Source: Rhineura floridana
Taxonomy: Eukaryota > Chordata > Lepidosauria > Squamata > Rhineuridae
Reading direction: 5' to 3'
Assembly: GCF_030035675.1 (NCBI RefSeq)
Contig: NC_084499.1
Location: 20,315,953 to 20,379,952, forward strand
Length of the DNA: 64,000 nucleotides
Position numbers and translations under genes: made by a program. Below, piece by piece: positions 42,111 to 55,300 of this stretch. Under the pieces are notes generated by a model. The model made no database searches and was not told the origin of the DNA. It saw only the letters and a program-made list of their open reading frames with translations. Each line of letters starts with the position of its first letter. Position 1 is the stretch's first letter.

Positions 42111-42204
42111 GAGACTGCCCCTTTCAATGCACGGCAACTTGCCTGGTGGGGCCTGGCTCTGCAGCCAGCCGGCCCTGCTTGCGAATATAAGGGCTCAGCC
42201 GAGT

Positions 42205-42440
42205 TCTGTGCTTTGGATATAGGAAGAGCCCAAGGGGAGCCCATCTAATCGAGCATCTTGTTCTCACAGTGAATAACCAGATGCCTCTTCTGGGAAACCA
42301 GCAAGAAGGATCTCAGGCAACAGCAACTCCTCACCACACTTGTGATCCCCAGCAGCTGGTATTCTGACAGTGAAGGTTGAGCCTAGCCATCAGGGTTTGT
42401 AGCCACTGAGAACCTTTTCCTCCTCCACAAATTGGTTTAA
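42205..42440 (-). mobile_element. CR1 LINE 3' fragment
   Basis: CCCATCTAATCGAGCATC, CCAGATGCCTCTTCTGGG, CAGCAGCTGGTATTCTG and GTAGCCACTGAGAACC, reverse orientation. Confidence 0.6.
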
Positions 42441-42444
42441 TCAT

Positions 42445-42854
42445 TAGGGATGGAAGGATCTGTCAATTTCACATCTCTCAGAAGCAATTTGCGATTTATA
42501 AAAAAAAAATCCCCTTGAGAATTCTTCAGCATTTTAAGTGCAAATTTCTCCTAATAAACACATTTTCGTCTGCAGTCATGACTACTGTACACATTTCTGC
42601 AAGCAACTTCTCCAAATATAATGCATTTTGATATGTGATTTTCACTCATATGTTCATTTTGGTGGGCATTTTCCCCCAACATATGGATTTTTGTAAACAC
42701 TGTTGGATTGGAGAACTAGATCGCAATATTCAGATACGTCCGATTTTTTTTTTGAAGGATGGCTGTGTTCCTGTTCTCATATTGTTTCAGAAAGTGCGGA
42801 TTTGATTGATTCGGTTTAAAATGCAAACTGATTCAAATGTTTCACCGATCTCCA
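42445..42854 (+). mobile_element. family A MITE, internally shortened head
   Basis: TAGGGATGGAAGGATCTGTC, then directly CAGAAGCAATTTGCG, the CATTTT units and a TTTCACCGATCTCCA end. Confidence 0.75.
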
Positions 42855-42859
42855 GGCTA

Positions 42860-44070
42860 CAGTTGCCTTCTTTGAAGGCTCACTGAACCAGAAGAGTCTG
42901 TGTAGCTGCCAATAATTCTCCCCCCGTTACTAGTCCTTGGGCTACTTCTCCCCACAATCTTGTTTCGGTCCTCCAAAAGCTCTCTGCCTCACTGGAATGG
43001 GACACTGAGTGGCTCAGACACAGTTTGAACATCCGTGCAGCCTTAATATAATGATCCACTTCAGCTTGGAAAATCCAGCCTCTCCACTCCTGGCAGGCGA
43101 AGAGGCAGAGATGAGCAGGAAATTCTTGCTTTTCAGGCAGCCAAGAAAGCAGACAGCAGAGGAAAGAAGCCCAACCCTATTCATAAGAGGCTGGAGTTTC
43201 TTAGAAAAGGGAATCCTTGGGGCTGCTCTGCAAAGTGGAGGAGGTTGGGCTGAAAGTAGTGATGGGCTCCGTTTCTGCAGTAATCGGATTTGCCATTGGT
43301 TTAATTATTTCTGATATTCTCTATCTTTGTGGAGAGAAGTGGCAACTCTCCGCACCTGTTATCAGATTCAGTCTTCCTCTTTCTCTCCAATTTGTTTTTT
43401 CAAAATTCACTTTGAAATCATCGATAGTGTGAGTGATACTTGGATCTATTTTCTATGTGAGCTCTTCAAATGTGAATTCCCCTTCACTGATGTCAACGAT
43501 GTGTTGATTGCAACTGACAGACAGAAAGCAGCAGGGGGAAAGAAACTGACTTGATTATCTGTCTTAATCTGCTCTGCAGTGCACTTGAAAAAGAATGTAA
43601 ACAGGCAATCATTACAGAGTTCAGAATAAAGATCGACACCAGTGGAGATTCATGAATAAATAGCAATTACAATATTGACAATTCTCTGCAAAGCAAATAT
43701 CTATATCAATATCAGAGGAGATTGGTAAGAAAAGATATTGAAAGGGAAAAGAATCAGATAGTTAATGACTACCAGATGACTACCAGAGGGCCACACTTAA
43801 AAACAAAATGTAAAAAAGGAGAGTATTCCATCCCTAGCTGAAAGATAGAATGGTGATCCCACTGAAACCCCATGCATGCACACAGGGGATGGTAGTGGTC
43901 TTGGTGGGCTGTCCCCTGGAATGTGGGAGAACGGAGAGGAGTTATGAGGGGGCAGCTCACAAAGGAGTCAGCCACGCCACTCCTTGGTGTCACATGCAAC
44001 TTGGAGGAGTGGGGGGAGGTTGAAAAGGCAGAAGAATATGCCCAAGAAATTACATTTCTTAAAGGGCTGT
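42860..44070. other. 1.2-kb repeat-poor stretch
   Basis: No repeat family recognised over 1.2 kb upstream of ADAMTSL2. Possible intron or regulatory DNA of that gene. TGTAAACA at 43597-43604 is a forkhead-type site, which alone proves nothing. Confidence 0.4.
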
Positions 44071-44071
44071 T

Positions 44072-44336
44072 TTAACCATTCAAGCACACTAGACAGCCAT
44101 CGTGGCTAGGAGTCATTGAAGTGCCCATAGTGGCTATGTTCTCCTTCCACTGTTGGAGGCAGTCTGTCTCTGAATACCAGTTGCTAGGAATCACAAGTGG
44201 GGAGAGTGCTGCTGTTGTGTTCAGGTTCTGCTTGTGGGCTCCCCATTGGCGTATCTGTTTGGCCACTGTGAGATCAGGATGTTGGACTGGGTGCGCTTTG
44301 GCCTGATCCAGCAGCCAGGCTCTCTTAGCCATGGTA
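44072..44336 (+). mobile_element. CR1 LINE 3' end
   Basis: CATCGTGGCTAGGAGTCATTG, GAGGCAGTCTGTCTCTGAATAC and TTGGCCTGATCCAGCAGCCAG. Forward orientation. Confidence 0.7.
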
Positions 44337-44662
44337 GCTGAGAATTGGACATCCATTCTCCATCTGTTAATAAGACAAGAAACAGCACTTGGAAACTTCA
44401 ATTTCGATATTCCAAATCTTCCATTTGGAAATTGTTAAAGGTGAGAGAAAATGTTGCTGACATTCTCACGGGTGGGGTGCAGGGTTTTTGTCGTGCTTTG
44501 CTTACTTTCAAGGTCAACAAGGGGCATTTGTGTGTGCTCTTTCATGCTAGAAATCATCTCACCAGCGGTCGACACTCTGCAGACTCCCCCATCTTTCCGC
44601 ACTTCAATCCAAGCCCAGGGGAAGGCATCACTGAGGTCATTCCTCCCATTGGCCTTTTTCAG

Positions 44663-44755
44663 ACCAGGAAGTGCGGACAGCTGGGGAGGCTGCAGGGTGC
44701 TAGAGACTGGAAAGAAAAACACACGCACCTCCCTTGGCCACGTCACAGCTATAAG
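44663..44755 (+). other. possible second 5' untranslated exon of ADAMTSL2
   Basis: 93 bp without ATG between an acceptor GGCCTTTTTCAG and a strong donor ATAAG/GTAAGC, on the strand and in the place expected for a 5' noncoding exon. The signals are good, but the assignment is inference. Confidence 0.35.
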
Positions 44756-45119
44756 GTAAGCTCAAACCCCCATTCCCACCAAAATGCCAAAGAAATCCTC
44801 AAAGGCCCTGAGAATGAAGCAGAAGGATGGGTCGAAGGCTGTTTGGCATAAGAAGAAAGCTTTCTGAGGAATCAGATACATTTTTGGGAAAACAACCTTG
44901 TTTGAGAGAGCACACCTGAGGCTGGCCCGTTTGGCTCTGCCCCACCGAGCTCAGTCTGCCCTCAACCAGCCGCCACCAGCTTTCCTCCTTACTTACAACC
45001 AGTCCAGGTTAGGAGGTCACTGCATGCCAGACCCCTTCTCCTTACACTCAGTGTTGCCATTGTAGAACTCAGCAGGGAGGAGAATGGAAACAAAACTAGA
45101 ATTTGGCCCCGTCTTCAAG

Positions 45120-45436
45120 CCATCCCCTGCCACTTAAAAAAGCCAAAGAATCCTGGGAACTGTAGTTTATGAAAGGTTGTTAGGAGACCCCTTTTTCCCT
45201 CCCAGAGCTACAGTTACCCTCTTCCCAGGGAACTCTGGGGATTGTAGCTCTGTTCTCCAAACAACTCTTGGCCACTGGGCCACTGGGTTGGGCTGATGGG
45301 AGTTGTAGTTCAAACAAGTAACTTTTCCAAGCTCTGCTCTTGGCATCTGTAACAAACTATAGCTCTTTGGGGAAAGCCAGGACTATTTAAAGTGGTATGA
45401 TACTGCTTTAAATGCATAGTACAGATGGGGCCTTAG
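45120..45436. mobile_element. family E palindrome with family D half inserted
   Basis: Left arm GAATCCTGGGAACTGTAGTTT and right arm AAAGTGGTATGATACTGC are family E. 45262-45342 (TGGGCTGATGGGAGTTGTAG, AAGTAACTTTTCCAAGCTCTG) is one half of hairpin D. Confidence 0.6.
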
Positions 45437-45499
45437 TTGGCTTTGCCTCTCATTGCCTCCGGCTCCCCCAGCTCTTGGTGTCCTTGTCTTCGGCCAAGT

Positions 45500-45900
45500 A
45501 TTTAGTCGTTTTCATTTATTTAAGATATTTCTACGCTGCTTAACTACGTGCACCTTTCAGCGGTGTACATAAGAACGCTCCGTACATAAAGCCAAACAAT
45601 CATAAAGTGAAGCACTACCTTAAAATGCCTGCTGGAACAAGAAAGTCTTGGTCATATGCCTGAAGGTCAGCATGGAAGGTGCCTGTCTAATCTCAACTGG
45701 GAGGGAGTTCCACAGGCATGGCCCTACCACGCTAAAAGCACGGCTTCTAGTTGTTGCAAGCCGTGCATCTGAGCCACGTGGGACCAGCAGCAGAGACTCT
45801 CCCAAAGATCTCCGTGATGGGGCTGCGATCCAAGGGATCAATCCCTTGGGCTGGAGTTGTTAAAGGCTTTGAACTTGGCCTGGTCACATGCGGGTAGTTA
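45500..45900 (-). mobile_element. L2-type LINE 3' part
   Basis: Minus translation reads TRSRAFSVVGPCLWNSLP and KTFLFQQAF, the C terminus of an L2-type LINE. AT-rich tail at its left. It ends about 45 bp before ADAMTSL2 coding exon 1. Confidence 0.7.
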
Positions 45901-45946
45901 CACAGTTGTTCTAAGACCTTCAGCCTTTGCCTCTCAATTTCGTAGG

Positions 45947-46057
45947 ATGAAGAAAATGAAGGGGACCGACCAGCTCTTGATCAGCAACTGTGCTCACCTG
46001 AAAGGGGCTCTCAAGCTTGCACTCTTAGTGGGGAACATTGCTCTGGCAATATCGCAG
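45947..46057 (+). CDS. ADAMTSL2: ADAMTSL2 coding exon 1
   Basis: 37 codons after an acceptor TTTCGTAG at 45945: [15 protein letters not shown], then hydrophobic [16 protein letters not shown]. It differs from the human N terminus. A second ATG follows three codons on (45956); either start leaves the hydrophobic core. Donor CAG/GTGACT. Confidence 0.85.
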
Positions 46058-49000
46058 GTGACTCACTTCTTTATTCGCTTGCTTGTTCCAACATTCATAT
46101 ACAGCCTGGTATGCAAGCATCTCCAGGTGGTATATAGGGGCAACCTCTGAAAGGCAGCACAAGTGCATATTATATACAATGTGCTCCAATTCATCAAAAT
46201 GTACTTGAAAATCTACAACAGCAGGCAGGAAGACCTTTAGCAGAAGCTTAGGGGAACAAAATGTTTCATCAGCAAGTAACAGAGTGAGAGGAAGGGCCAT
46301 AGCTCAGCTGGTAGATCACCTGCTTTGCATGCAGAAGATCCCTGGCCTCTCCAGGTAGGGCTGGGAAAGATTCTTTGGACAGATGCTGCCAGTCACTGTA
46401 GACGATATTGATCTAGATTCTAGATGGACCAATGGTCTGACTCAGTATAAGGCAGCTTCAAATGTTCCTATTTAATTTAGCCCTTTATTCAGAACTTTGA
46501 GGACTAGAATCTTTGTCATCAAAAAGCAAAAACAAAGCTCGGCGGCAGAGCACCTGCTTTGCATGCAGAAGGCCCCAGGTTCAATCCCTGGGAGCACCTC
46601 TGAGGAGAGCTGGGAAAGACTTCTTGCCTGAAACCATGGAGGGCTGCTGCCGGTTAGTGTAGACAATCCTCAAGGAGCTGGACCAGTTTTTTGAATTGGT
46701 GTAAGTTTCCTATGTTCTGTAGCAATGTTGGTCCGTGCCTTATGTTGGGGATGTGTGCATGTGGCATCCCAGAGCATGGACACTGCTGCAGAAAAGGCCC
46801 TCTTCTTAGCTGTTGATTTGACAGGTATATTCTTCAATGGAGTGCTTCTTTCACACTAAATTGGTTCATTTTGGCTCCTGTCTCTGTCAGCTGCACCGCT
46901 TTCCCCAACCTTAACAAAGTGAGCGTGAAGGGGAACTGGAGGAGGGATCTTGGGTTGAGCAGGTCCAGCAGTGCCCAGGGACCGTGGGAAGCACAGGAAA
47001 TGTAGTTCCCATGAGCCTTCCTGTGCCTTCATGCATCTGCGGTGCTCTCAGCAACGACTCATTTCACCTAGGCAAAAGGGCTTGAGAAAGGCACAGAGCA
47101 GGGCCTCCTGTGGGGCTAGTCCATTAGGACAAACGGGACATTGCCCTGCCAGCCTCAGTCTGCCCACAGCCAGCCCCCCCTCCTGCCTGCCAACCAGCCA
47201 AAAGGATGCCCTGGCTGTCAAATTCTTCCCACTTAGCCTCAGGGTTGCCCTTGTTAAACTCAGCAGGGAGGAGGATCAGGACAAAACGCCAATTGGTTGC
47301 TTCCACCTGTTATTGGCTCTGGCTCCACCTATTGTTTGGACTCCCTGTCTTCCGCCCTACCAGTCCCAATGGGCACCAGCCACCAGTGAGTGAGGGGTGT
47401 GGCCTGGGGAGAGAGGTCTGATGGCTGGCCAGAGAGGCTGGGAGGGGCGCATTTGGCCCGGGGGCCTGAGGTTCCCCACTCTGCTCTGCACACTTCTGTG
47501 CTCCTTGTGAATGAGTAATGTGTGAATGAGATCTCTTGGCTTCAGGGCTCTGGCCTCTTCAATGGGTAGGCTGGCACCAAACCCCGAACCTGAACCAGAA
47601 CTGAACTCAGAAGCTAAGAAGACCCCTGCAGGCCAAAGGGGGCTCATCTAGTCCAGCCTCCTGTTCTCACAGTGGCCAACCAGATGCCCCAATGGGAAGC
47701 CCCCAAGCAGGACCTGAGTTCAACTATGGAACAACAGCTGAACCATAGCCTGAAATGTCACAGTTTGACTCCCTGCAGGGTTGTTTCTCCTGTGTTTGTC
47801 AGATTATACCATCAATTGATCGATCCATCCCTCTCATTTTTCTTTCCTTTTTTTTCCTGCTCCCCAAATGACCCACAGGAGAACCTCCCAGCTTCCAACA
47901 GCCTTGAGGAAGGGAGCGATGTCACCGCTCACTGGTGGGGGGAGTGGACCCAGTGGACAGCTTGCACCCGGACTTGTGGGGGAGGAGTCAAGTCCCAAGA
48001 AAGGCATTGCCTGCGGCAGAGGTAACCCCTCCAGTCTGATTCGTTGACCTCAGCGATGGGCAAGGAAGCTTTGCATTTCTGGCCAAAGCTACCCAATTCT
48101 TTCTGAAGCAGCAGGAGAAGCTGAATCGCAGCTCATCCTTTGAAATTTGCACTTAACTGAATTTTGCGGCGCAGTCCGCCAACCGAGCAATGTTTGCAAA
48201 AATGCACATGCTAGGGGGAAAGTGTGCAAAAAATGAATACATGAGTGAACATCACATGCACAAATGCATTCTATGGTGAGAAATGGCTTGCAAAGATTTG
48301 TACATGAGTTGAAACTGCCTACAAAATTGTGTTTATTAGGAGAAATTCACACTGGAGAATTTTCATGAGTTGTTTTTTTTTAATTGCAAATTGCTGCAGA
48401 AATGTAGTGAACTGAATGTAAGATTGGAGAAATGAAAGAACCGAACTTGACAGATCTTTCCATCCCAGGTTGACGCCCCTTAAGCAAAGGGAAATGTGCT
48501 CATTGGTTCAGAGCTGAGCATCTTGAGCTACCTCCCCCAATCACGTGCCTTCTAGATGTTTTGGACTGCAACTCCCACCAGCCTCAGCTGGCACGCTCCA
48601 TTATCTGGGGTTGTTGGGAGCTGTAGTCCTTATCCCTCTGGAGGGCGTTGCATTGATTACCCCTGGTGGTTTCTTACTGCAAGGGTGTGGGAGTTTTCTT
48701 CAGCCCAAGGTTACATTTCCTTCAAGGGAAAATGTCCCGAGGGCCGTGTGCAAATGGTGGACAGAGGGTATTATTTAACAAAATTTATATGCAGCTTGCT
48801 TGTAAACAAAACAAACAAATCGCTACGTGGTTTACAAAAAACATCACAGTGGTCAATGAAACATTTAAAAACAAGTAATTAAAAACATTTTGAAAACAAT
48901 TAAAACAGCAACAGTTTTAAAAGATTAAGACATCATCAGGACCTATGTGTCTGGATAGGCATGCCTCCTCAAAAAAAGTTTTAAGCAGGTGCTGAAAGGA

Positions 49001-49352
49001 ATATAGCGAAGGCACCTGCCTGCTGTCAAGAGGCAGGGAGTTCCAAAGTTGTAAGTGCTGCCACACTAAAAGAAGCATTTCTTAAAAGTGCAGAACAGGT
49101 GTTATGTGGCATCTGTAATAGAGTCAGTTCTGTGCTCAAGTGGACACATATGGGGTATGCTGGTCGCACAAGTAAACTGGTTCCAGGATATTAAGGGCTT
49201 TATATACCAGTCGTAACTAATCAGCAACCAGTACAGATCTCTGAGCAGAGGTGCTATATGCTGACAGGGTCTCACTCCCTGTTCTGGGAGCCTTTTTTTG
49301 GTGGCAGCGGCAGCGGCAGCGGCGGCTGCTGCTGCTGCTGCTGCTGCTGCTA

Positions 49353-49392
<40 letters not shown>

Positions 49393-52300
49393 CATTTCTC
49401 CCTTTTCCCTTTCCTCTTTCTGCTTTTAGACGGAAGTCTGTGATGGGGCTTGCTAATAAAACATGTACCGGAACATCCAAAAGATACCAGCTGTGCAAAG
49501 TTCAAGTAAGAGAACATTTTCGTGTTTTTATTGAGAGGCGAGGGGAACCATGATGCAATTTTACTGGGAGGAGCTCAGTAGGAATCCTTAAGGTGGTCCA
49601 GCAGTTGCTTCAGTCAAACAAGGAGTCTGAGGGTTCCTTTCAACACCCAAGAAGATGAATTAGCTAGCCATGGGCTTTTTCAACTTAGTTCATCTTTTTA
49701 ATAAAACAAAAACAAAACACAGTCACTAGAAATGGGAAGCATCCATGCTCTTTCATATTATTAGGAACATTCAATTGCAACAATTGCTGCAATTGTTTTA
49801 TCTGTTTTTTTATGTGCAGTTGTTACACACGTGTTTTTCTTGTACTGTGAAATTGCTTTGATACGCTTCCAATGAAGTTCAGAAAAAAGGGCAGGCGAAA
49901 TGATCAGGGGGATGGAGCAACTCCTATATGAGGAAAGGGTGCAGCATCTGAGGCTTTTTCGTTTAGAGAAAAGGCGAGTCAGAAGGGACACGATAGAAGA
50001 TAAAATCATGCATGGCAAGGAAAAGTGGATAGAGAAAAGTTTCTCCCGCTCTCATAACACTAGGACTTGTGGACATGCAATGAAGCTCAATGTTGGAAGA
50101 TTGAGGACAGACAAAAGAAAGGACTGCTTCATGCACCGCAGAGTCAAACTGTGGAATTCGCTCCCACAAGAGGCAGTGATGGTCACAAGCTTGGATGGCT
50201 TTAGAAGGAGATTAGACAAATTCATGGAGGAAAAGGCTATCAATGGCTACCGGCCACGATGGCTGTGCTCTGCCACCATAGTCAGATGCTTCTGAAAACC
50301 AGTTGCTGGAAGCCGCAGGAGGGGAGAGTGCTCTTGCACTCAGGTCCTGCTTGCGGGCTTCCCATTAGATGGACCACTGGTCTGATCCAGCAAGCTCTTC
50401 TTACGTTCTTATGTTTTTGTTAGGAGACCCCCTAAGGTTCAGAATAGACAAAAGAAAGGATTTCCTCACACAGCAGAAACTGTGGAATTTGACCCCCAAG
50501 AAGCAGTGATGGCCACCAACTTGGGGGGCTTTAAAAGAGGATTAGACACGTTCATGGAGGATCAACCTGTCAATGGCCATTAGCCATGATGGCTATGCTC
50601 TGCCATCATAGTCAGAGGCAGTATGCTTCTGGAAACCACAGAAGGCGAGAGTGCTGTTGCTTCCCATTGGAGCATCTGGTTGTCTACTGTAGGATGCTGG
50701 GCTAGATGGTCCATTGGCCTGACCCAATAGGGCTCTTTTTATGGTCCTATGTGTAAAAATAAATTAGGGATGGGTGGAGAAATTCAATTTAGTTTGCATT
50801 TAAAGCCAAATCTATCAAATTAGCTTTCCAAAACCATGTGATGACCAAAACACAGCTGTCCTTCAAAACGTTCAGGGAATGTTACAGTGCAAGTTCTTCA
50901 CGCAAGCAATGTTTTCCAAAATGCATATATTGGGGGAAAGTATGCATAAAAATGAATGTATTTGTACAAATAACATGCAGAAAAGGCATTATGCTTGGAG
51001 AAGTTGCTTGCGAAAGTATGTACCTTAGCCAAAACTGCAGGCGACAAAAATGTATTTATTGGAAGAAATGCATGCTAAGATGCTGAAGAGTTTTCCTGAG
51101 GACTTTTTTTTAAAGTGGGGAACTGAATTTAAGAAGGGGGAGATGAGAAACCGGGAGAACCAAAATGGAGAGATCCTTCCATCCCTACTCGAGATCTGCC
51201 TCATTGGCTGGTTCGGAGCCTCAGGATGATATTGTGCGTCATCCTTGCGGTCTGAGACCTTCTGGTAGCCCTGCTTGGTTGGGGTTTGAAAGCCAGCCCT
51301 CGCCAGAGCCACATGGCTGGTCCTGATAGCAAGGAAAGTCTCTGGAATGTGGCAGCAGATTTTCTCCCTCCTCCTTCTCCTCATCTGGATCCTCGTCTCT
51401 TCCTTTTCCAGCAGTGCCCGCCGAATGGCCGGAGTTTCCGAGAGGAGCAATGCACATCCTTCAATTCCCATGTGTATAGCGGTCGGACGTATCAATGGAA
51501 ACCTTTGTATCCTGGTAAACAAGAAGATCTTTGTTTGGGTAGTTTTGATAAAGCAAAGTCAATCCCCCCTCCAAAATAAAAAATAAAAAAGGAGGGGGCA
51601 GGATTTGAAATGGCTAGAGCTCTCTTCTGGGAAGGAAGTTCTGAGGAGGTTTTATCTGAGGCATAAAGGTGCTCACTCACTTCTTCCTTTGGCTCAAAGC
51701 AAAGTCCTTCTGCAGTTACAACAGCGGCTTTTCAAAAGAGAAAGAGAGAGAAAACATTATGATGAACTAGGGACTGTGTGAAATTTCTATTAGTTTCCAC
51801 TTTCACGTCGAAACTAGTGATAGAGGAAGAATTAGTCTGGTCTGATTTTTGCAGTGGACAAATCCAATTTGACAGTCGGTGAACTTCCTTCGGATCAGAA
51901 CGCAACTCCAGATCAGATTCTTCGCGTCTCTGGATGTTGCGTTGCCATCTTGGGGTGCAAAAAAGCTCAGATGAAAATTCATATTTTTACAATTAAACTG
52001 TGTGTGAAATGTGCATTTTAGAGGAAAGCACACTGAAGAATACCTATTTGGGGGGATTGTGTACAAAATTGTGTTCAGTAAGGCATATAATAAAAATTTG
52101 AGCTGTGCACTGGGTCTGGCAAAGCCTGGATCCCAAACCGAATCAACTCAATTTGTGCTTTCGTTGGCTCAGGTTGAGACAGCCCTGGATTGCTCTAGGT
52201 TGGGTTGGCCCACCTTGAGCAGAGCGATCCAGGGCTGTCTAAAGGCTGAACATTCAGGTGGGGGGTGGAAAAAGAGAGGCAGGCAGACTCTACAGGGCAT

Positions 52301-55300
52301 GTGCTGGTGAAGGACTGAAACCTCTGCTCACCAGCTGATGAGTGGAAGGTTCAATCCTGATATCTTCAGGGGTCGGCTTTGCCAGTGCATTCCCTGCAGG
52401 ATTGAACACGGTCTCTACTTCCTCTGCCTAAAATCCTGGTTTAGCCAGGACTGGTTAAAATTCTAATTAAACATTAGGGCTGCCCCCTAAATTGATTGAG
52501 AGTCTGGTTGCGGGTTGGATTAGGCCAGCTCCAGATTGTCCCAACTCATATTGGGGCCAATCCAAAGTGCTGGATCAGGCCCTGAATCAGATTGGGGGTG
52601 ACTGTGTGTGTGTCATGGGCTCAACGTTGCCCGCTCATCTCCCTCCAGATGACTACGTCCACATCTCCAGCAAGCCCTGCGATCTCCACTGCACAACCAC
52701 CGATGGTCAACGGCAGTTGATGGTCCTGGCCCGGGACGGGACGTCTTGCAAATACTCTGATTTCCGAGGGGTTTGCGTTTCTGGAAAATGTGAGGTTGTT
52801 AAACATTATAGCAACCCTATTGTTGGCAGGGGATGGGGGACAAAAGGCTGGGGATGCAAGTGACCCTGTTGGGGGGGAGCCTGGAAGCCGGAAAGGGGGT
52901 GGTGATCACCTGTGTGGTTGGAGAGGGGGCGTTGCACTAGAGGCTGCTGGGTTTTGTAGTTTTGGAGAGTATTCCTCCCCTGTTACCGCATCCATAAGGA
53001 TCACAGAGGGAAAGAACTCCCAAGGAGGGCTTCCCCCAATAGCACCAGTAACGAAACAGTGGCTGGCCAAGGACTCTGCGAAATAACAGCCAGCAATCCC
53101 TCCGTCTCACTTCCACCCCCTCGGCCAGCATTGGGGGACAGAAAGAGTAACTGGGGTCAAGTGTATGGGAACCCTCGAAGCCAGGAGGAAAGCAAGCACA
53201 GCAAGTGGTGCTGTTGTTGTCTGGCTGGCGAGGGGCGACTGGGCCCATGCGAGAGAGAATGCGTGCAAGAGTGCAAGCAGGTGTGAGAGTGTGCTTTAGG
53301 GATGGGCAAGAAATTCGATTCCATTTGCAATTAAAGCTGAATCTATCCAATTCATACTTTCCGAAGCAATTTGAGAATCAAACCACAGCCAATGAGGGGT
53401 TGTTGTTTTTTTAAAGCATTAATTAAAAGAACCTATTTGCTGCCCGTCAGGGAGGGGACTAATCTCACCTTCGATGGGGGCTGTCACAGTAAAGGTCCTG
53501 TCTCGTCTTCCTACCACACCGGCTCGGGGTAGAAGGTCCAGTCCACAAACAGTGTACTGGGCCCAGAAAATCCTGTCAATACCTCCCCAACCCATGTCAG
53601 CATTCTTGAAATTGCAGTGATCGCTCCCTTTGCCTGGCCCTCAACAATCTGTCTTGCGTATTTTCCAGCCCATTGGATGTGACGGGGTTCTGTTCTCAAC
53701 CCACACGTTGGATAAATGTGGCGTTTGTCAAGGAAACGGAAGCAGCTGTACCCACGTCTCTGGGAGTTACAGAAAGGGACATTCACATCTCGGTAAGACT
53801 GGGGGAGGCATTTGTGCTTACAAAATTGGGTTTTGTTTGCGTTTTCATGAAAAAACTACCTGATTTGCACCTCTCAAATCGACTGAAACACAGTTGTCCT
53901 TCAAAATGCGCCTTTCGAATTTTATGATGGAGTTTTCCATCCAAACAAGGTGCACAAAATTAGGGGGAAACATACATGCATAAAAATGCATGTATTGTTT
54001 ACGAAATATAACATACCAAAATGTGTTGCATTAGGGGAAATTGATTGGAAAAATGTGTGTATTGGGGAAAACTGCATCCCCAAAAGATGTGTGTGTCAGG
54101 AGAAATTGGGTGGTATTCAGTGATGGTCCTACTCAGAGCAGACTCATTGAAGTTAATGGCCATGACAATTAACTTAGTCAGGCCCATTGGTCTGTCTGAT
54201 TCAATATTGCCTACACAGACTGGCAGCAGCTCTCTCGGGTTTCAGGCAGGAGTCTCCCAGCCCTGCCTGGAGATGCCATTGGGGACTGAACCTGGGAACT
54301 TCTGCATGCAAAGCAGGTGCTCTACTGCTGAGCTGCGGCCCTTCCATTAAAAATAAAGTAAGGTTCTAGTTCTCATCGTTCCAAATAATGGGCTAAATTA
54401 AGCCGCAACATAAGAAACTGGCTTATACTGAGTCAGACCATTGGTCTCAAGGGTTTCAGACTGGAGTCTCTCCTCATCCTAGCTGGTGATGCCAGGGACT
54501 GAACCTTCCACATGCATGGCAGATGCTGCACCAGTGAGCTACTATGGCCCTTCTCTTTGAATCCCAGATGACAGGCAATCAGTGGTGGCAAAGGCCAACC
54601 CTCTGGGTGGCGGCTGCAGCCTGCTTCCCCTCCCCCCGAGAACAAAAGGGCTCCTTTCTGAAGATGCACACAAATTCATGTACACGCAACCTAGATCTGG
54701 ATGCTTGAAGCTCCTTGGCTGGGAAGAAGAGAAGTGCCTTACATCTGGACTGCCACAGATCTGACACACCCAAATCTCTCCCTCCTTCAAAGGACAGATG
54801 TGGAATCAATTTTTTTAAAAATCAATCAGTTGCCAGCTTTGGGGGGCTGAGCCTATGATTCGAAGAGGGATGCCCCATCCACATTTGTTTCTGTCGCAAA
54901 GTTTGCTTTTCATTCATGAATGCAGTTTTCTGCAGGCTATTCTCTGGTGACACACGTTCCTGCCGGGGCAAGGGACATCCAAATAGTCGAAAGGAAGAAA
55001 TCTGCTGACGTTCTGGGTGTGTATGGTGCCTGAGACAGGGGCTGAGTAGAATGCTTTTAATTTCATTTTTCTATGGGAAAAAAGTGTTTGCTGAGTAGCT
55101 TATTAGCATAAATCAGTATGTGAAATTCAGTCTCACTCTCACACTTTTGGTTCCAAGCACTCCCCCCCCCCAACACACTCTTTATTGCCTGGTTCACTAT
55201 CCTCAAACCTCCCAAACATCGCCTGCACACTTTTTTTCCTGCCAACAATTTAATACCCCTCTTCTTCCTAGGCCCAATGTATGACAATTTCCTTCCTCAG

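Noticed and set aside
45620-45841. Minus-strand frame just before ADAMTSL2 that looked like a small gene
   Set aside because: The translation (RAFSVVGPCLWNSLP) is the C terminus of an L2-type LINE.
47206-47421. Possible extra ADAMTSL2 exon in intron 1
   Set aside because: The translation does not match the family, and exons 1 and 2 already join in phase.
52649-52863. Exon 5 extended to the TGA at 52861 as a real truncated isoform
   Set aside because: The family alignment requires the border at 52794; without transcript data the extension is only intron read-through.
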